A stretch of DNA of 64,000 bases from Methylocella tundrae (GTDB lineage: Bacteria; Pseudomonadota; Alphaproteobacteria; Rhizobiales; Beijerinckiaceae), in contig NZ_CP139089.1 in the NCBI RefSeq assembly GCF_038024855.1, positions 2,576,501 to 2,640,500 of the forward strand, read 5' to 3'. A program made the position numbers and the translations under genes. Shown one piece after another: positions 27,602-36,206 of the stretch. A model generated the notes under the pieces. The model ran no database searches. It had not been told where the DNA came from and saw nothing but the letters and a program-made list of their open reading frames with translations. Position 1 is the first letter of the stretch. Every line of letters starts with the position of its first letter.

Positions 27602-28084
27602 AGCGCGCCGACTTCCAGCAGGCACCGCATGGTGTTCCCAGTCTCGACCGTCATGCTCGACCGGATCGACGATTACCGGACGACACTGCAATCTCATTCG
27701 GGTCCATTCATGGACTTTATCGAGTGGAGACCAACGCCTGACCGCAATGTCGAAGTTCTGAACGATACCGCCGATCTGTACCGGTATTTCGATAGCACGG
27801 AAGCGGCGGAATTTCTGTACGACTGCGTCAAGAGAACCGTCGAGTATGACCTGCCGCGTGAAATAGACTATCTGCGCCGCCACGACGAAGCGCGGCGACT
27901 GATCATGGATACGGTTGAAATGCCGGACCGCCTTGCTGACGATCTCCTCCTTTTCATCCGGCAGAATAAAGGTACGCTTTCGAAAAAAAGGCGCGAACGG
28001 GAATTTGCGCCATTGAAGAACGATGAGATCGAGCGCATCGAGGCCATCGTTCAAGAAACGTTCGATGGCTTCGATGAAATTTGA
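27602..28084 (+). pseudogene. Fic-family protein, C-terminal remnant
   Basis: From about codon MVFPVS at 27629 the frame encodes a stretch typical of the C-terminal domain of large Fic-family proteins: FPVSTVMLDRIDDYR, DFIEWRPTPDRNVEVLND, LPREIDYLRRHDEA and FIRQNKGTLSKKRRE. The catalytic Fic motif (HPFxxGNGR) and the whole N-terminal part are absent. The upstream sequence in all frames does not supply them. I interpret this as a 5'-deleted gene. Expression of the roughly 150-residue fragment from the ATG at 27629 is possible but not supported by a ribosome site. Confidence 0.6.
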
Positions 28085-28199
28085 TTGAAGATCAGGCGGA
28101 AACGGCGAACCGCTCCCGCCCGCGGGGCAAGCGATCTGAGTTTGACCCCTGTCGATGCGCTCGGGGACAGGCTGGCGAATTCCAGCGGTCCCATTTTCC

Positions 28200-28286
28200 G
28201 TCATTGCCCTGTCGCTCGGCTATGCATCCGAAAGCGCCTTCAGCACAGCCTTCAAGAGGGTCATGGGCTGTTCGCCGCGGCGATAT
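28200..28286 (+). pseudogene. AraC-family regulator C-terminal fragment
   Basis: A 29-codon stretch reads VIALSLGYASESAFSTAFKR and then VMGCSPRRY. It matches the second helix-turn-helix of AraC/XylS regulators (the A-x-x-x-G-Y-x-S-x-x-x-F-x-x-x-F-K-R pattern). Nothing before or after it in this frame continues the family, so it is a relic. Confidence 0.6.
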
Positions 28287-28442
28287 AGCCATGGCCGGAG
28301 CTCGGCTTCCCCGCCACACAACGAGGGGGAAGCCGCCCGCGCCAATCGGCTCGAACCTGTCTCGGATTGACATGCGCGGTTGGCGGTCGCCCGGAGCATC
28401 CAATCTCCTGCAACAGGCCAAAATCCCGCGCCACGCGTAACA

Positions 28443-28484
28443 GCGGCTACAGTTTCGGCGTGACTGCGGCTACAGTTTCGGCGT
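28443..28484. repeat. direct repeat, 19 bp twice with 4-bp spacer
   Basis: GCGGCTACAGTTTCGGCGT occurs at 28443-28461 and again at 28466-28484. It lies in the decayed region ahead of the oxalate decarboxylase gene. It may be a replication-slippage duplication. No regulatory role is evident. Confidence 0.6.
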
Positions 28485-28645
28485 CCGTTCCCGGAATGGA
28501 AGACTTGCGGCCTCTTCCCCCCGCTCAATCGCTCAGGCTGCGCCGCACATCACAGCCTTGATATGGCGCCTTCGGGCGGCGCCTGACATGATGGAACCTT
28601 CCTCGCAGGCCCCTGCCTTCAGCCGACCAAACCGGAGCTTCCAAC

Positions 28646-29893
28646 ATGGATCACCTGTCTCGCCGTATGCTCCTCGCCCTCAGCGCCGTTGGCGGCGCCG
28701 TCGCCGCGGCGGCGGGGGCGAACGCCGCCGCCTTCGGCAATCCGGACGAGCCCGCCGAGGGCGCGATCAATTCGACGCCGGGCGCGATTTCCGATCCCGG
28801 CCCCCAAAATCCTGCCCTCGAAAGTCAGTTTCCCTCGTTTCAGAATCCGCCTGCGACCGACATCGGCGACATGCCGATGTTCTGGTCCTCTTTCAATAAC
28901 GCCCACAAGCGCATTCAGGCCGGCGGCTGGGCCCGGGAAGTGACGGCGGAAAATTTTCCAATTTCCAAGGAAATATCGGGCGTCAACATGCGGCTTGGTC
29001 CCGGCGGCATCCGCGAGCTTCACTGGCACCTTGCGGCTGAATGGGGCCTCATCACCAACGGCTCCTGCCGCGTCACCGTCCTCGATGAACTGGGACGAGC
29101 CTATGTACAGGACGTGAAGGAAGGCGAGATCTGGTATTTCCCCGCCGGGCAACCGCATTCGCTGCAGGGCCTTGGTCCCGATGGATGCGAATTCCTCATC
29201 GTCTTCGACGACGGGAAGGCTTCCGAATTCAATACGCTCCTGTTGACCGATCTGATGGCGCATACGCCGCCCGACATTCTGGCCCAGAATTTCGGCGTCC
29301 CCGCCGAGACTTTCAAATCGATTCCCTTGCACGATCTCTGGATCTTTCAGGGCAAGGAGCCGGGCTCCCTCGCCGCTGATCAGGCCGCCGTCAATTCCGG
29401 CGAGGCGCCGCCAAACCCCTTCACATTCTCCTTGAGCGGATCGAAGCCCGTGAAGGAAAATCGCTCCGGCGTCATCCATCTGGCGGACAGCCGGACGTTC
29501 AAGGTATCGACGACGATTACCGCAGCGCTCGAAACCCTAAAGCCCGGAGCGCTGCGGCGCATGCATTGGCATCCAAACGCCGACGAGTGGCAATATTGGA
29601 TCAAGGGCGAAGGCCGCATGACGGTCTATGATGCTGGACCGCGCGCCCAGACCGCCGATTTCAGAGCCGGCGACGTCGGATATGTGCCGAAAAGCCAGGC
29701 CCACTACATTCAGAACACCGGCGCCGGCGAGCTGCAGTTTTTGACCATCTTCAAGGCTCCGGTTTATCAGGAAGTCGATGTTTCCGACTGGCTGAGGCGT
29801 ACGCCGCCGGAGCTTGTCGCTCAGCACCTCAACGTCGATCCGGCCGAAATCGCCAAATTTCCGCAAGGACAGCTCGGCCTTGAAGCGGGTTGA
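28646..29893 (+). CDS. oxdC: oxalate decarboxylase-family bicupin, probably exported
   Basis: A 415-residue bicupin that would convert oxalate to formate and CO2 with manganese. Cupin 1 ligands are His126, His128, Glu132 and His171 (ELHWHLAAEW, PAGQPHS). Cupin 2 ligands are His307, His309, Glu314 and His353 (MHWHPNADEW, KSQAHYI). The lid region reads SEFNT with Glu194 where the Bacillus enzyme has SENST, so the catalytic Glu needed for decarboxylase rather than oxidase activity appears present. The N-terminus (SRRMLLALSAVGG to NAAAFG) resembles a Tat signal, pointing to periplasmic action. It stands alone, with a hairpin after its stop. Confidence 0.88.
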   Translation: MDHLSRRMLLALSAVGGAVAAAAGANAAAFGNPDEPAEGAINSTPGAISDPGPQNPALESQFPSFQNPPATDIGDMPMFWSSFNNAHKRIQAGGWAREVTAENFPISKEISGVNMRLGPGGIRELHWHLAAEWGLITNGSCRVTVLDELGRAYVQDVKEGEIWYFPAGQPHSLQGLGPDGCEFLIVFDDGKASEFNTLLLTDLMAHTPPDILAQNFGVPAETFKSIPLHDLWIFQGKEPGSLAADQAAVNSGEAPPNPFTFSLSGSKPVKENRSGVIHLADSRTFKVSTTITAALETLKPGALRRMHWHPNADEWQYWIKGEGRMTVYDAGPRAQTADFRAGDVGYVPKSQAHYIQNTGAGELQFLTIFKAPVYQEVDVSDWLRRTPPELVAQHLNVDPAEIAKFPQGQLGLEAG

Positions 29894-29929
29894 CCGCGCG
29901 GCGATCCCTGCCGCCTGAAACGAAACGAC

Positions 29930-29953
29930 GACGGCGCCGTTCGCGGCGCCGTC
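29930..29953 (+). terminator. strong stem-loop after oxalate decarboxylase gene
   Basis: GACGGCGCC and GGCGCCGTC form a perfect 9-bp stem around a six-base loop, 37 bases after the stop codon. No T-run follows, so transcription termination is inferred from position and stem strength. Confidence 0.45.
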
Positions 29954-29973
29954 GCGCCGCCTGGAGCCCTATG

Positions 29974-29999
29974 CCGAAAAGCGGAAACCGGGGTTCGGG
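29974..29999. repeat. degenerate dispersed palindromic repeat
   Basis: The stretch starts CCGAAAAGCGG, has a central AACCGG and ends in GGTTCGGG, then reads CGACATGCTT. The layout matches the short palindromic elements at 33427, 34554 and 50570 in this window (CCGAAAAG, 3-10 bases, TTTTCGG, then ATGCTT/C). It is more diverged than those. Confidence 0.4.
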
Positions 30000-30093
30000 C
30001 GACATGCTTCCGGCTTATTGACGAAAGCAGAGAGCCCCCTCCGCAGCGCTCGCCGCGCGCTCCGGCCTTATCGCGAACGGAGCGCGGCTGCCC

Positions 30094-30819
30094 TCACTTC
30101 AGAAAGACGTAAATATCCGCCTTAAGGCTGGCGTCGTCGCTCTCCTTTGTGTCGGTGAGATATTCCTCGATAAAGAGATTCCTGGCCTCGAGCCCCTTCT
30201 CGTCGAGATAGGCGGTGATGAGGTCATAGGTGGAGTCGATGTCGTCATAAGCGCCGCGGTGCAGGAACTTGATCGCCTTGCCGTAAGGCGATTCGCCGAG
30301 CTTGACGCCGTCGGGAAGGTCGCTTTTGTCCCCGGGCTTTTCAGCGAGCGGAACCATCGCCTCAAAGTGGAAGCTGGTGTCGTCCGTCGAGAGGAAAACC
30401 GCGAAGGGCGGTCCGGCCTGCTTCAGCCCGGCGGCCTTGATGGCGTCCTGCACTTTGCCGATCGCGGTTGTGATGGCCTTGAACCCATCCGCCCATTCGG
30501 CATCGCCGAGGAGGAGCGCGACCGGACGCGGAGGCACATCCACCGTCTCCGCCGTGGCGTCGCTCGGAACGCCCGGGGCGGCCCCCTGCTGGTCGGGCTC
30601 CGGCACGGTTGCTTCCGGCGCCGGCGCCGCTTTATCAGGAGCCGCCGCGTCTGGCGCGGGCGGACTGGCCGGGGCCTCCTGTTGCGAGGGCGTCGCGGCG
30701 GAGCCCGCTTCGGCGCAGGCGGGCCCCGGCGCGCTGGCGAAGAGGCCAAGGAGCAAGGCGAACGCGAGACTGAAAGCCAGGCGCAAAGCTATCGGTTTTC
30801 TGATTTCGCCAAATCTCAT
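30094..30819 (-). CDS. secreted protein with GyrI-like effector-binding domain
   Basis: A 241-residue protein. A signal peptide (basic start, a hydrophobic run around AFSLAFALLLGLFAS, then ACAEA) precedes a Pro/Ala/Glu linker of about 60 residues. The C-terminal half resembles GyrI/AraC-effector small-molecule-binding domains (VALLLGDAEWADGF, GKAIKFLHRGAYDDIDSTYD, YLDEKGLEARNLFIEEYLTD). No DNA-binding domain is present, so it is not a classical regulator; export suggests a periplasmic ligand-binding role. An upstream TTG start is possible, but the ATG at 30819 has GGAG at 6 bases. It is divergent from dapF. Confidence 0.7.
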   Translation of the reverse strand: MRFGEIRKPIALRLAFSLAFALLLGLFASAPGPACAEAGSAATPSQQEAPASPPAPDAAAPDKAAPAPEATVPEPDQQGAAPGVPSDATAETVDVPPRPVALLLGDAEWADGFKAITTAIGKVQDAIKAAGLKQAGPPFAVFLSTDDTSFHFEAMVPLAEKPGDKSDLPDGVKLGESPYGKAIKFLHRGAYDDIDSTYDLITAYLDEKGLEARNLFIEEYLTDTKESDDASLKADIYVFLK

Positions 30820-30997
30820 CTGCCGCTCCAATATGCCGCCAAGCCTGCCCGCCCCCTACCGCCCCACGTCTTAAACAGTGCGGCAAGCAACGCCAAGCGG
30901 CTCGACGATTAAGAACGCCTCCGCGCGACAAAACAATGGTCGTTCACGAGGAAAATCCTTATATGGTGGCCTGCACACGGAAAAATGACGCGCCAAT

Positions 30998-31870
30998 ATG
31001 AGTCCTCTCGCCAACCGGCTGGTAACCAAGATGAACGGCCTCGGCAACGAGATCCTCGTCGTCGACCTGCGCGGCGCGGGCTTTGGAGTCAGCGCGCCCG
31101 AAGCGCGGGCGATTGCGCGAAGCAAGGGGCTTGCCTTCGATCAGCTGATGGCGCTCAGTGACCCGCGCTCGGAGGGTGCTGAGGCCTATGTCACGATTCT
31201 CAACGCCGATGGCTCCGAGGCAGGCGCCTGCGGCAACGGCGCCCGCTGCGTCGCCTGGACCCTCTTTCGCGATGACACGCGTGACGAAATTTTCATAGAA
31301 ACGGCGGCGGGCCGTCTCGCCTGCCGGCGTCTCGGTGAATGGCGTTTTGAAGTCGAGATGGGCGCGCCTCGCCTCGCCTGGGCCGATATTCCGCTGGCGA
31401 AACCCGCTGAGGACACGACCGCGATCGACCTCGCCTTTGGTCCGCCCGGCGCGCCGCTCCTGCAAAATCCTTCTGTCGTCAGCATGGGCAATCCGCACGC
31501 GATTTTCTTTGTCGAGAATTTTGCGACCTATGATCTCGCCGTCATTGGCCCCGCGCTGGAACATGATCCGATCTTCCCGGAGCGGGCCAATATTTCGCTC
31601 GCCCGAATCGTCTCCCGCGATCATATCGAACTCAAGGTCTGGGAACGCGGCGCCGGCCTCACCCGCGCCTGCGGCTCCGCCGCCTGCGCAGCGCTCGTCG
31701 CCGCCGCGCGCAAAAATTTGACAGGGCGGCGGGCGACCGTCTCCTTGCCGGGCGGCGATCTCGATATTGTCTGGCGCGAGAGCGACGATATGGTGGTGAT
31801 GGCGGGCCCCGTCGAGTTCGAATTTGAAACCGAGCTCGATCCCGGGCTTTTCGCGGACGCCGCGGCGTGA
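30998..31870 (+). CDS. dapF: diaminopimelate epimerase DapF
   Basis: The 290-residue enzyme interconverts LL- and meso-diaminopimelate for lysine and peptidoglycan synthesis. The catalytic cysteine pair is visible: Cys78 in GACGNGARC and Cys225 in ACGSAAC. The start region ([13 protein letters not shown]) is typical, as is [11 protein letters not shown]. It overlaps the following methylthiotransferase gene by four bases, a common alphaproteobacterial pairing. Confidence 0.96.
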   Translation: MSPLANRLVTKMNGLGNEILVVDLRGAGFGVSAPEARAIARSKGLAFDQLMALSDPRSEGAEAYVTILNADGSEAGACGNGARCVAWTLFRDDTRDEIFIETAAGRLACRRLGEWRFEVEMGAPRLAWADIPLAKPAEDTTAIDLAFGPPGAPLLQNPSVVSMGNPHAIFFVENFATYDLAVIGPALEHDPIFPERANISLARIVSRDHIELKVWERGAGLTRACGSAACAALVAAARKNLTGRRATVSLPGGDLDIVWRESDDMVVMAGPVEFEFETELDPGLFADAAA

Positions 31871-33186
31871 CGGGCGTCGAGGTTTTAACCTTCGGCTGCC
31901 GTCTGAACCTCGTCGAATCCGACGCCATGCGGCGCGCGGCCGAGGAAGCCGGACAGGACGGCCTCGTCATCGTCAATACATGCGCCGTGACGGCGGAGGC
32001 GACGCGCCAGGCGCGTCAGGCGATCCGCCGCGTCAAGCGCGAGCGGCCGGGCGCGCGGATCATCGTCACCGGCTGCGCCGCGCAGATCGACCCCTTGCGT
32101 TTCGCCGAGATGCCGGAGGTCGCGCGCGTCGTCGGCAACGCCGAAAAGACCGATCCCGCAACATGGGCGCCGGCAACGTCCGGGCGCGTAAGCGTGTCGG
32201 ACATCATGCAGGCCGGTCCGCCGCCGAAGGCTCCGAGCGAAGGCGTCGAGGATCATACGCGCGCCTTTCTCGCTGTGCAGACAGGCTGCGATCACCGCTG
32301 CACCTTCTGCGTCATTCCGTTCGGGCGCGGCCCATCGCGCTCATCGCCGCCGGAGACGATATTGTCCGCCGTCCGGCGACTGACCGACAAAGGCTTTCGC
32401 GAGATCGTGCTGACCGGCGTCGATCTCACCTCTTATGGCGCGGACCTCGGCGACGAAATCAAACTCGGCGGCCTTGTCAGGTCGATCCTTCGCGCCGTTC
32501 CCCGCCTTGAACGGCTGCGGCTCTCCTCGATCGACTGCATCGAGGCCGACGCCGATCTGATCGAGGCCTTCGCCAGTGAGCCGCGCCTCGCGCCGCATCT
32601 TCATCTGTCGCTGCAGGCCGGCGACGATATGATCCTGAAGCGGATGAAGCGCCGGCACACGCGCCTCGATGCGATCGCGTTTTGCGCGGAGCTGCGGCGC
32701 CTGCGGCCCAATATGGTTTTCGGCGCCGATCTGATCGCTGGCTTTCCGACCGAAACCGAGGCCATGTTTGAAAACACGCTTCGCCTCATCGAGGATTGCG
32801 GCCTGACCTATCTCCATGTCTTTCCATTTTCCGCCCGGCCGGGGACGCCCGCGGCTAAAATGCCGCCCGTCGCGCCCGCGCTGGTCAAAGAGCGGGCAAA
32901 GCGCTTGCGCATCGCAGGCGAGGCGGCGTTGCGCCGGCATCACGCCGCGCAGATCGGCAAGGTTTTGCGCGTGCTGACGGAGCGCGGCGGCCTCGGCCGC
33001 GCCGCGGACTTCACTTGCGTCAGGACGGGCGACGCGGCGCCCTCATTGATGATTGACGTCGCAATCGAGCGCGACGAGGGCAAGGCGCTTTCCGGCGTGC
33101 GCGTTCGAGGCGCCGCGACGCCTGCCGGCGTAACCGTGGAATTGAGCCCGCCCGCGCTTGCCTATGACACTGCCCTCTGCCCATAA
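31867..33186 (+). CDS. mtaB: tRNA t6A37 methylthiotransferase MtaB
   Basis: A 439-residue radical-SAM methylthiotransferase of the MiaB/MtaB family that adds a 2-methylthio group to t6A37 of tRNA. The N-terminal UPF0004 domain starts [11 protein letters not shown] with further Cys at NTCAVT and TGCAAQ. The radical-SAM cluster is Cys141/145/148 in [10 protein letters not shown], and a C-terminal TRAM-like segment follows. The motif GCRLN and the length fit MtaB better than MiaB. It is coupled to dapF by an ATGA-type overlap. Confidence 0.92.
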   Translation: MTGVEVLTFGCRLNLVESDAMRRAAEEAGQDGLVIVNTCAVTAEATRQARQAIRRVKRERPGARIIVTGCAAQIDPLRFAEMPEVARVVGNAEKTDPATWAPATSGRVSVSDIMQAGPPPKAPSEGVEDHTRAFLAVQTGCDHRCTFCVIPFGRGPSRSSPPETILSAVRRLTDKGFREIVLTGVDLTSYGADLGDEIKLGGLVRSILRAVPRLERLRLSSIDCIEADADLIEAFASEPRLAPHLHLSLQAGDDMILKRMKRRHTRLDAIAFCAELRRLRPNMVFGADLIAGFPTETEAMFENTLRLIEDCGLTYLHVFPFSARPGTPAAKMPPVAPALVKERAKRLRIAGEAALRRHHAAQIGKVLRVLTERGGLGRAADFTCVRTGDAAPSLMIDVAIERDEGKALSGVRVRGAATPAGVTVELSPPALAYDTALCP

Positions 33187-33207
33187 CACCGCCTGCGGAG
33201 GATCGTG

Positions 33208-33351
33208 TTGCCCAGTCTTTTTCGTTTTCTTTTCGTGCTCGGTGTTCTCGCCGGAATCGTTTTCGCCGGGATGGTCGCGCTGGTGACTTTCGTCCAGCCG
33301 GTGACGCGCCAGATCAACCAGACGATTCCCCCCGCGCGGCTGAACAGATAG
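33208..33351 (+). CDS. small single-pass membrane protein, 47 aa
   Basis: A 47-codon frame starting at TTG (33208) or GTG (33205) encodes a short N-terminal segment, a hydrophobic helix (FLFVLGVLAGIVFAGMVALV) and a polar tail ending TIPPARLNR. GGAGG lies 6 bases before the TTG. Short membrane proteins of this form are common upstream of xerD in Hyphomicrobiales, to my recollection. The function is unknown. It is too short to appear in routine ORF lists. Confidence 0.6.
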   Translation: MPSLFRFLFVLGVLAGIVFAGMVALVTFVQPVTRQINQTIPPARLNR

Positions 33352-33426
33352 AGCGGCGCGGGCGCCGTCTATCAAAGGGGAACGCATTCCGCTCTTTCGG
33401 CCTGTGTTATCACGCATGATGCGGGT

Positions 33427-33449
33427 CCGAAAAGTCTACCTCTTTTCTG
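33427..33449. repeat. dispersed palindromic repeat upstream of xerD
   Basis: CCGAAAAGTCTAC is followed by CTCTTTTCTG and then ATCATGCTCC. It is an imperfect version of the CCGAAAAGT/ACTTTTCGG element that is tandemly repeated after xerD. Confidence 0.5.
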
Positions 33450-33575
33450 CATCATGCTCCAAACCATGCGCTATTGTGCCCGGAACAGGATTGGCCGCCG
33501 CAATATCGCCGGATAGCCTGGAACGCGGAGCAAGCAGAAGGGCTCCCTTCGCGCAGGTTCAGACAAGGACGCCGC

Positions 33576-34526
33576 ATGGCGGATAAGCGCGCATCTTCCC
33601 GCCTCATCGAAAGCTTTCTCGAGATGATCGCCGCCGAACGCGGCGGCGCGAAGAACACGATCGAGGCCTACGCCCGCGACCTTGCAGATTATGCGGCGCG
33701 CCTTGGCGCCTCCGGCAAAACGCCGCTCGAGGCGACGAGCGACGACATTCGCGCCTTTCTGACATGGCTCGACAAGCGCGGCCTCACCGCCGCGTCGAGC
33801 GGGCGCAAACTGTCCTCCATTCGCCAGCTCCACCGCTTTCTCGTCGGAGAGGGGCTGCGCCGCGATGATCCCGCCGCCATCATCGAAGGGCCGCGGCGCG
33901 GCAGGGGTCTGCCGAAAACGCTCTCGATCGCCGAGGTCGATCATCTCATCGCCGTGTCGAAAGAGGGTCTTGACGATGGAGCGCGTCCCGCCGGCGAACG
34001 TCTGCGCGCGCTGCGCACCGCCAGCCTCATCGAACTTCTCTACGCGACGGGGCTGCGCGTCTCCGAACTCGTCTCGCTGCCGAAAAGCATCGCGCGCGGC
34101 AGGGAGCCGCTGATCCCCATTCGAGGCAAGGGCGGGCGCGACCGGCTGGCGCCGATCTCGAGCGCCGCGCGCGCGGCGATTTCAGCCTATCGCGCCCTTC
34201 TCGAAAAAACGCAGCCCGGCGCCGCGGCGGGCCCGTGGCTTTTCCCGGCCGACAGCGAGAGCGGGCATCTGACCCGGCAGGCGTTTGCGCGGGACCTCAA
34301 AAGCTGCGCCGCCGCCGCCGGCATCGCCTCCGCGCGCATCAGCCCGCATGTGCTGCGCCACGCCTTCGCCAGTCATCTCCTGCAAAACGGCGCTGACCTG
34401 CGCGTCGTGCAGGAACTGCTCGGACATGCCGATATTTCGACGACGCAAATCTACACCCATGTGCTCGACGAGCGGCTGAAATCCATGGTGCGGGATCTGC
34501 ACCCGCTTGCCGATGACGAGGATTAG
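33576..34526 (+). CDS. xerD: tyrosine recombinase XerD
   Basis: A 316-residue tyrosine recombinase that resolves chromosome dimers at dif with XerC. Catalytic residues are visible: Arg161 (GLRVSEL), His258 and Arg261 (HVLRH), His284 (LLGHADIS) and Tyr293 (QIYTHV). The N-terminal SAM-like domain reads IESFLEMIAAERGGAKNTIEAYARDL, in typical fashion. The frame is open 34 codons upstream, but MADKRAS at 33576 fits the family length. It is a core gene, and the surrounding genes give no sign of a mobile element. Confidence 0.93.
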   Translation: MADKRASSRLIESFLEMIAAERGGAKNTIEAYARDLADYAARLGASGKTPLEATSDDIRAFLTWLDKRGLTAASSGRKLSSIRQLHRFLVGEGLRRDDPAAIIEGPRRGRGLPKTLSIAEVDHLIAVSKEGLDDGARPAGERLRALRTASLIELLYATGLRVSELVSLPKSIARGREPLIPIRGKGGRDRLAPISSAARAAISAYRALLEKTQPGAAAGPWLFPADSESGHLTRQAFARDLKSCAAAAGIASARISPHVLRHAFASHLLQNGADLRVVQELLGHADISTTQIYTHVLDERLKSMVRDLHPLADDED

Positions 34527-34542
34527 CCCAGAAGAGCCGCAA

Positions 34543-34697
34543 GCTTTTCGGGGCCGAAAAGTCTGCAACTTTTCGGGGTATGGTCTCCTTCAACGCATGG
34601 CCTTATCCGAAAAGTCTGCAACTTTTCGGGGCCATGGTCTCCTTCAACGCATGGCCTTATCCGAAAAGTCTGCAACTTTTCGGGGCCATGCTTTAAT
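34543..34697. repeat. tandem palindromic repeat array (53-54 bp period)
   Basis: Three copies of the perfect inverted repeat CCGAAAAGT / ACTTTTCGG (5-base loop) start at 34554, 34607 and 34661. They are separated by near-identical 30-base spacers that contain TGGTCTCCTTCAACGCATGG. A partial leading copy (CTTTTCGGGGCCGAAAAG) begins near 34543. The array sits between the xerD stop and the end of the convergent DUF3597 gene, and the last copy touches that gene's stop. It resembles REP-type extragenic elements of Hyphomicrobiales. Confidence 0.85.
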
Positions 34698-35142
34698 GCA
34701 CGAGGTCGGCGGGCACCTTGCCGCCATTCGCAGCGATTTTGGCGATCACCTGCTTGATCAGCCACACGTTCATGGTCGCGGTGTCGTCGGTGCTGCCGGT
34801 GTAATGCAGCTCACCGGCCAGTTCCTTGCGCGCTGAAAGGCTGCTGTCGAGGTCGAGCGCTTTCAGAAGATCGACGATCGAATGACGCCAGTCGAGCTTT
34901 TGCCCATGTTTGACGACGAGGCCGTCGAGGATCGAGGTGACGTCCACCTCGTGCAAAGACGCAGTAGGCGTGGACGCGGTTCCGGTGGCGGGAGCTGTCG
35001 CGGGCGCGGACGCCGCAGGCGCCGCCCCGGCTGCGGGGGTGGTTCCGGCGGGCGACGCCGGCGTTGCAGCCGCCGGGCTCTCCGCCGCATGAGCTGTGGA
35101 ATGGCCGAAAAGCTTGGATACGATATTGCCGAAGATGCTCAT
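34693..35142 (-). CDS. DUF3597 domain protein
   Basis: A 149-residue protein. The N-terminus reads MSIFGNIVSKLFGH, followed by a 50-residue Ala/Pro/Thr linker and a compact C-terminal domain (VDVTSILDGLVVKHGQKLDW, then SIVDLLKALDLDSSLSARKE and ELAGELHYTGS). This matches the DUF3597 family, whose function is unknown. LysM-containing relatives hint at an envelope link, but no signal peptide is clear here. The stop abuts the palindromic repeat array. Confidence 0.8.
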   Translation of the reverse strand: MSIFGNIVSKLFGHSTAHAAESPAAATPASPAGTTPAAGAAPAASAPATAPATGTASTPTASLHEVDVTSILDGLVVKHGQKLDWRHSIVDLLKALDLDSSLSARKELAGELHYTGSTDDTATMNVWLIKQVIAKIAANGGKVPADLVH

Positions 35143-35451
35143 GGAAGACGTTCCTCTTTATGATTGGCCAAAGGCGTAGAGGAGGCAAAAATTCAGACGC
35201 GACGTTTCCGTATCGTCTCATTGCCGGACGAGCGATGCAGGGCGCCGGTAGAGGCGCCAGCCGCATCGACGCTGTTTCTCCGCGATAAACGGCTCATTGA
35301 TCGCAAAACGAAGCCGGCGACCAAATCAATGCTAGGACAAAAAGACCGGCGAGGTCCAGCGCCAGCCTCGCCTCGGACGCTCCTTCACGCATTCTAGGCC
35401 GCTGGCGCGACGACTTGATGAAATCGCGCGACCGGGCGCCCGGCTAATGCC
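35143..35451. other. 309-base intergenic stretch, no gene seen
   Basis: The stretch lies between the start of the DUF3597 gene and the end of the amidotransferase gene. I see no supported coding frame. A small inverted repeat (GGCGCC pair around 35239-35256) and the presumed promoter of the DUF3597 gene are all it appears to hold. Confidence 0.5.
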
Positions 35452-36186
35452 TCAGCACGCGAGCCCGCCTCCGGCGAGCCAGCTTTGCAGGAATGCGCTG
35501 GACCAGCGCGCGATGGCGCGGTCATGGCGGAGCCATCCTTCGAGATGGCGATGCAACGGACGCGCTCCGGGGCGATTGAGACGCTCCTGCGCGCGCGCCG
35601 ACCATCGGCAGATCATCGGCAAGGTGACTTCGGGATGAAACTGAAACCCGTAGGCGGCCGGTCCGTAGCGGAAAGCCTGCGCCTCGAAGTCGTGGCCTTT
35701 CGCCAGAAGCGTCGCCCCATTCGGCAGGTCGAACCCTTCGCGATGCCATTGATAGACGCGCGTCGGAAAGCGGCAATCGCACAGTTTATGGCCATGCTCC
35801 GTCGGATCAATCGGATAATACCCGACCTCCACCCGTCCTTGCGGATGCGGACAAACGCGATGGCCAAGGTGGCGGGCCAACATTTGCGCGCCGAGACAGA
35901 TACCGAGGAACGGCTTTTCCTCCTTGAGCGGCACCTTGATCCAATCGATTTCCCGGCGGATCCAGTCATCATCGTCATTGGCGCTCATCGGGCCGCCAAA
36001 AATGATGACGCCATCATGGTCCGCGAGGGTTTGGGGCAGCGGATCGCCAAAGCGCGGGCGCCTGATGTCGAGATGCAGGCCGGCGTCACGCAGGAGGCGC
36101 CCGACGCGGCCGGGCGTTGAACATTCCTGATGCAGGATGATGAGAACCCTGCCTGATGATTCCTGTCCGATGGGCATTGCTCGCAA
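35452..36186 (-). CDS. class I glutamine amidotransferase-like protein
   Basis: A 244-residue GATase1 domain protein. It has a nucleophile elbow (GICLGAQML), an oxyanion region (IIFGGPMSANDDD) and the catalytic His-Glu as FHPEV. It resembles stand-alone GMP-synthase-like amidotransferases used in small-molecule amidation or amide hydrolysis. No synthetase partner is adjacent, so the substrate is unknown. A start at 36177 (MPIGQ) is equally possible. It is followed upstream by a short-chain dehydrogenase gene in the same direction. Confidence 0.85.
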   Translation of the reverse strand: MRAMPIGQESSGRVLIILHQECSTPGRVGRLLRDAGLHLDIRRPRFGDPLPQTLADHDGVIIFGGPMSANDDDDWIRREIDWIKVPLKEEKPFLGICLGAQMLARHLGHRVCPHPQGRVEVGYYPIDPTEHGHKLCDCRFPTRVYQWHREGFDLPNGATLLAKGHDFEAQAFRYGPAAYGFQFHPEVTLPMICRWSARAQERLNRPGARPLHRHLEGWLRHDRAIARWSSAFLQSWLAGGGLAC

Positions 36187-36206
36187 GTTCTAAAATAGAA
36201 TCAACA

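Larger units (their letters stand above)
28085..28645. other. 561-base stretch without an intact gene
   Basis: Between the Fic remnant and the oxalate decarboxylase gene no intact gene is evident. The stretch holds a short AraC-type fragment (28200-28286), a direct repeat pair (28443-28484) and a small inverted repeat (GGCGCC pair near 28563-28581). Short open frames here have no family resemblance. It looks like decayed sequence plus the promoter region of the downstream gene. Confidence 0.5.

Noticed and set aside
33474..34526. xerD as part of an integrative element
   Set aside because: The gene sits in a core context (dapF, mtaB, small membrane protein) with no tRNA att site, excisionase or cargo. 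It fits housekeeping XerD.
34554..34697. Regular 53-54 bp repeats, considered as a CRISPR array
   Set aside because: The spacers are nearly identical to each other and the repeats are palindromic REP-like units. There are no unique spacers and no cas genes nearby.
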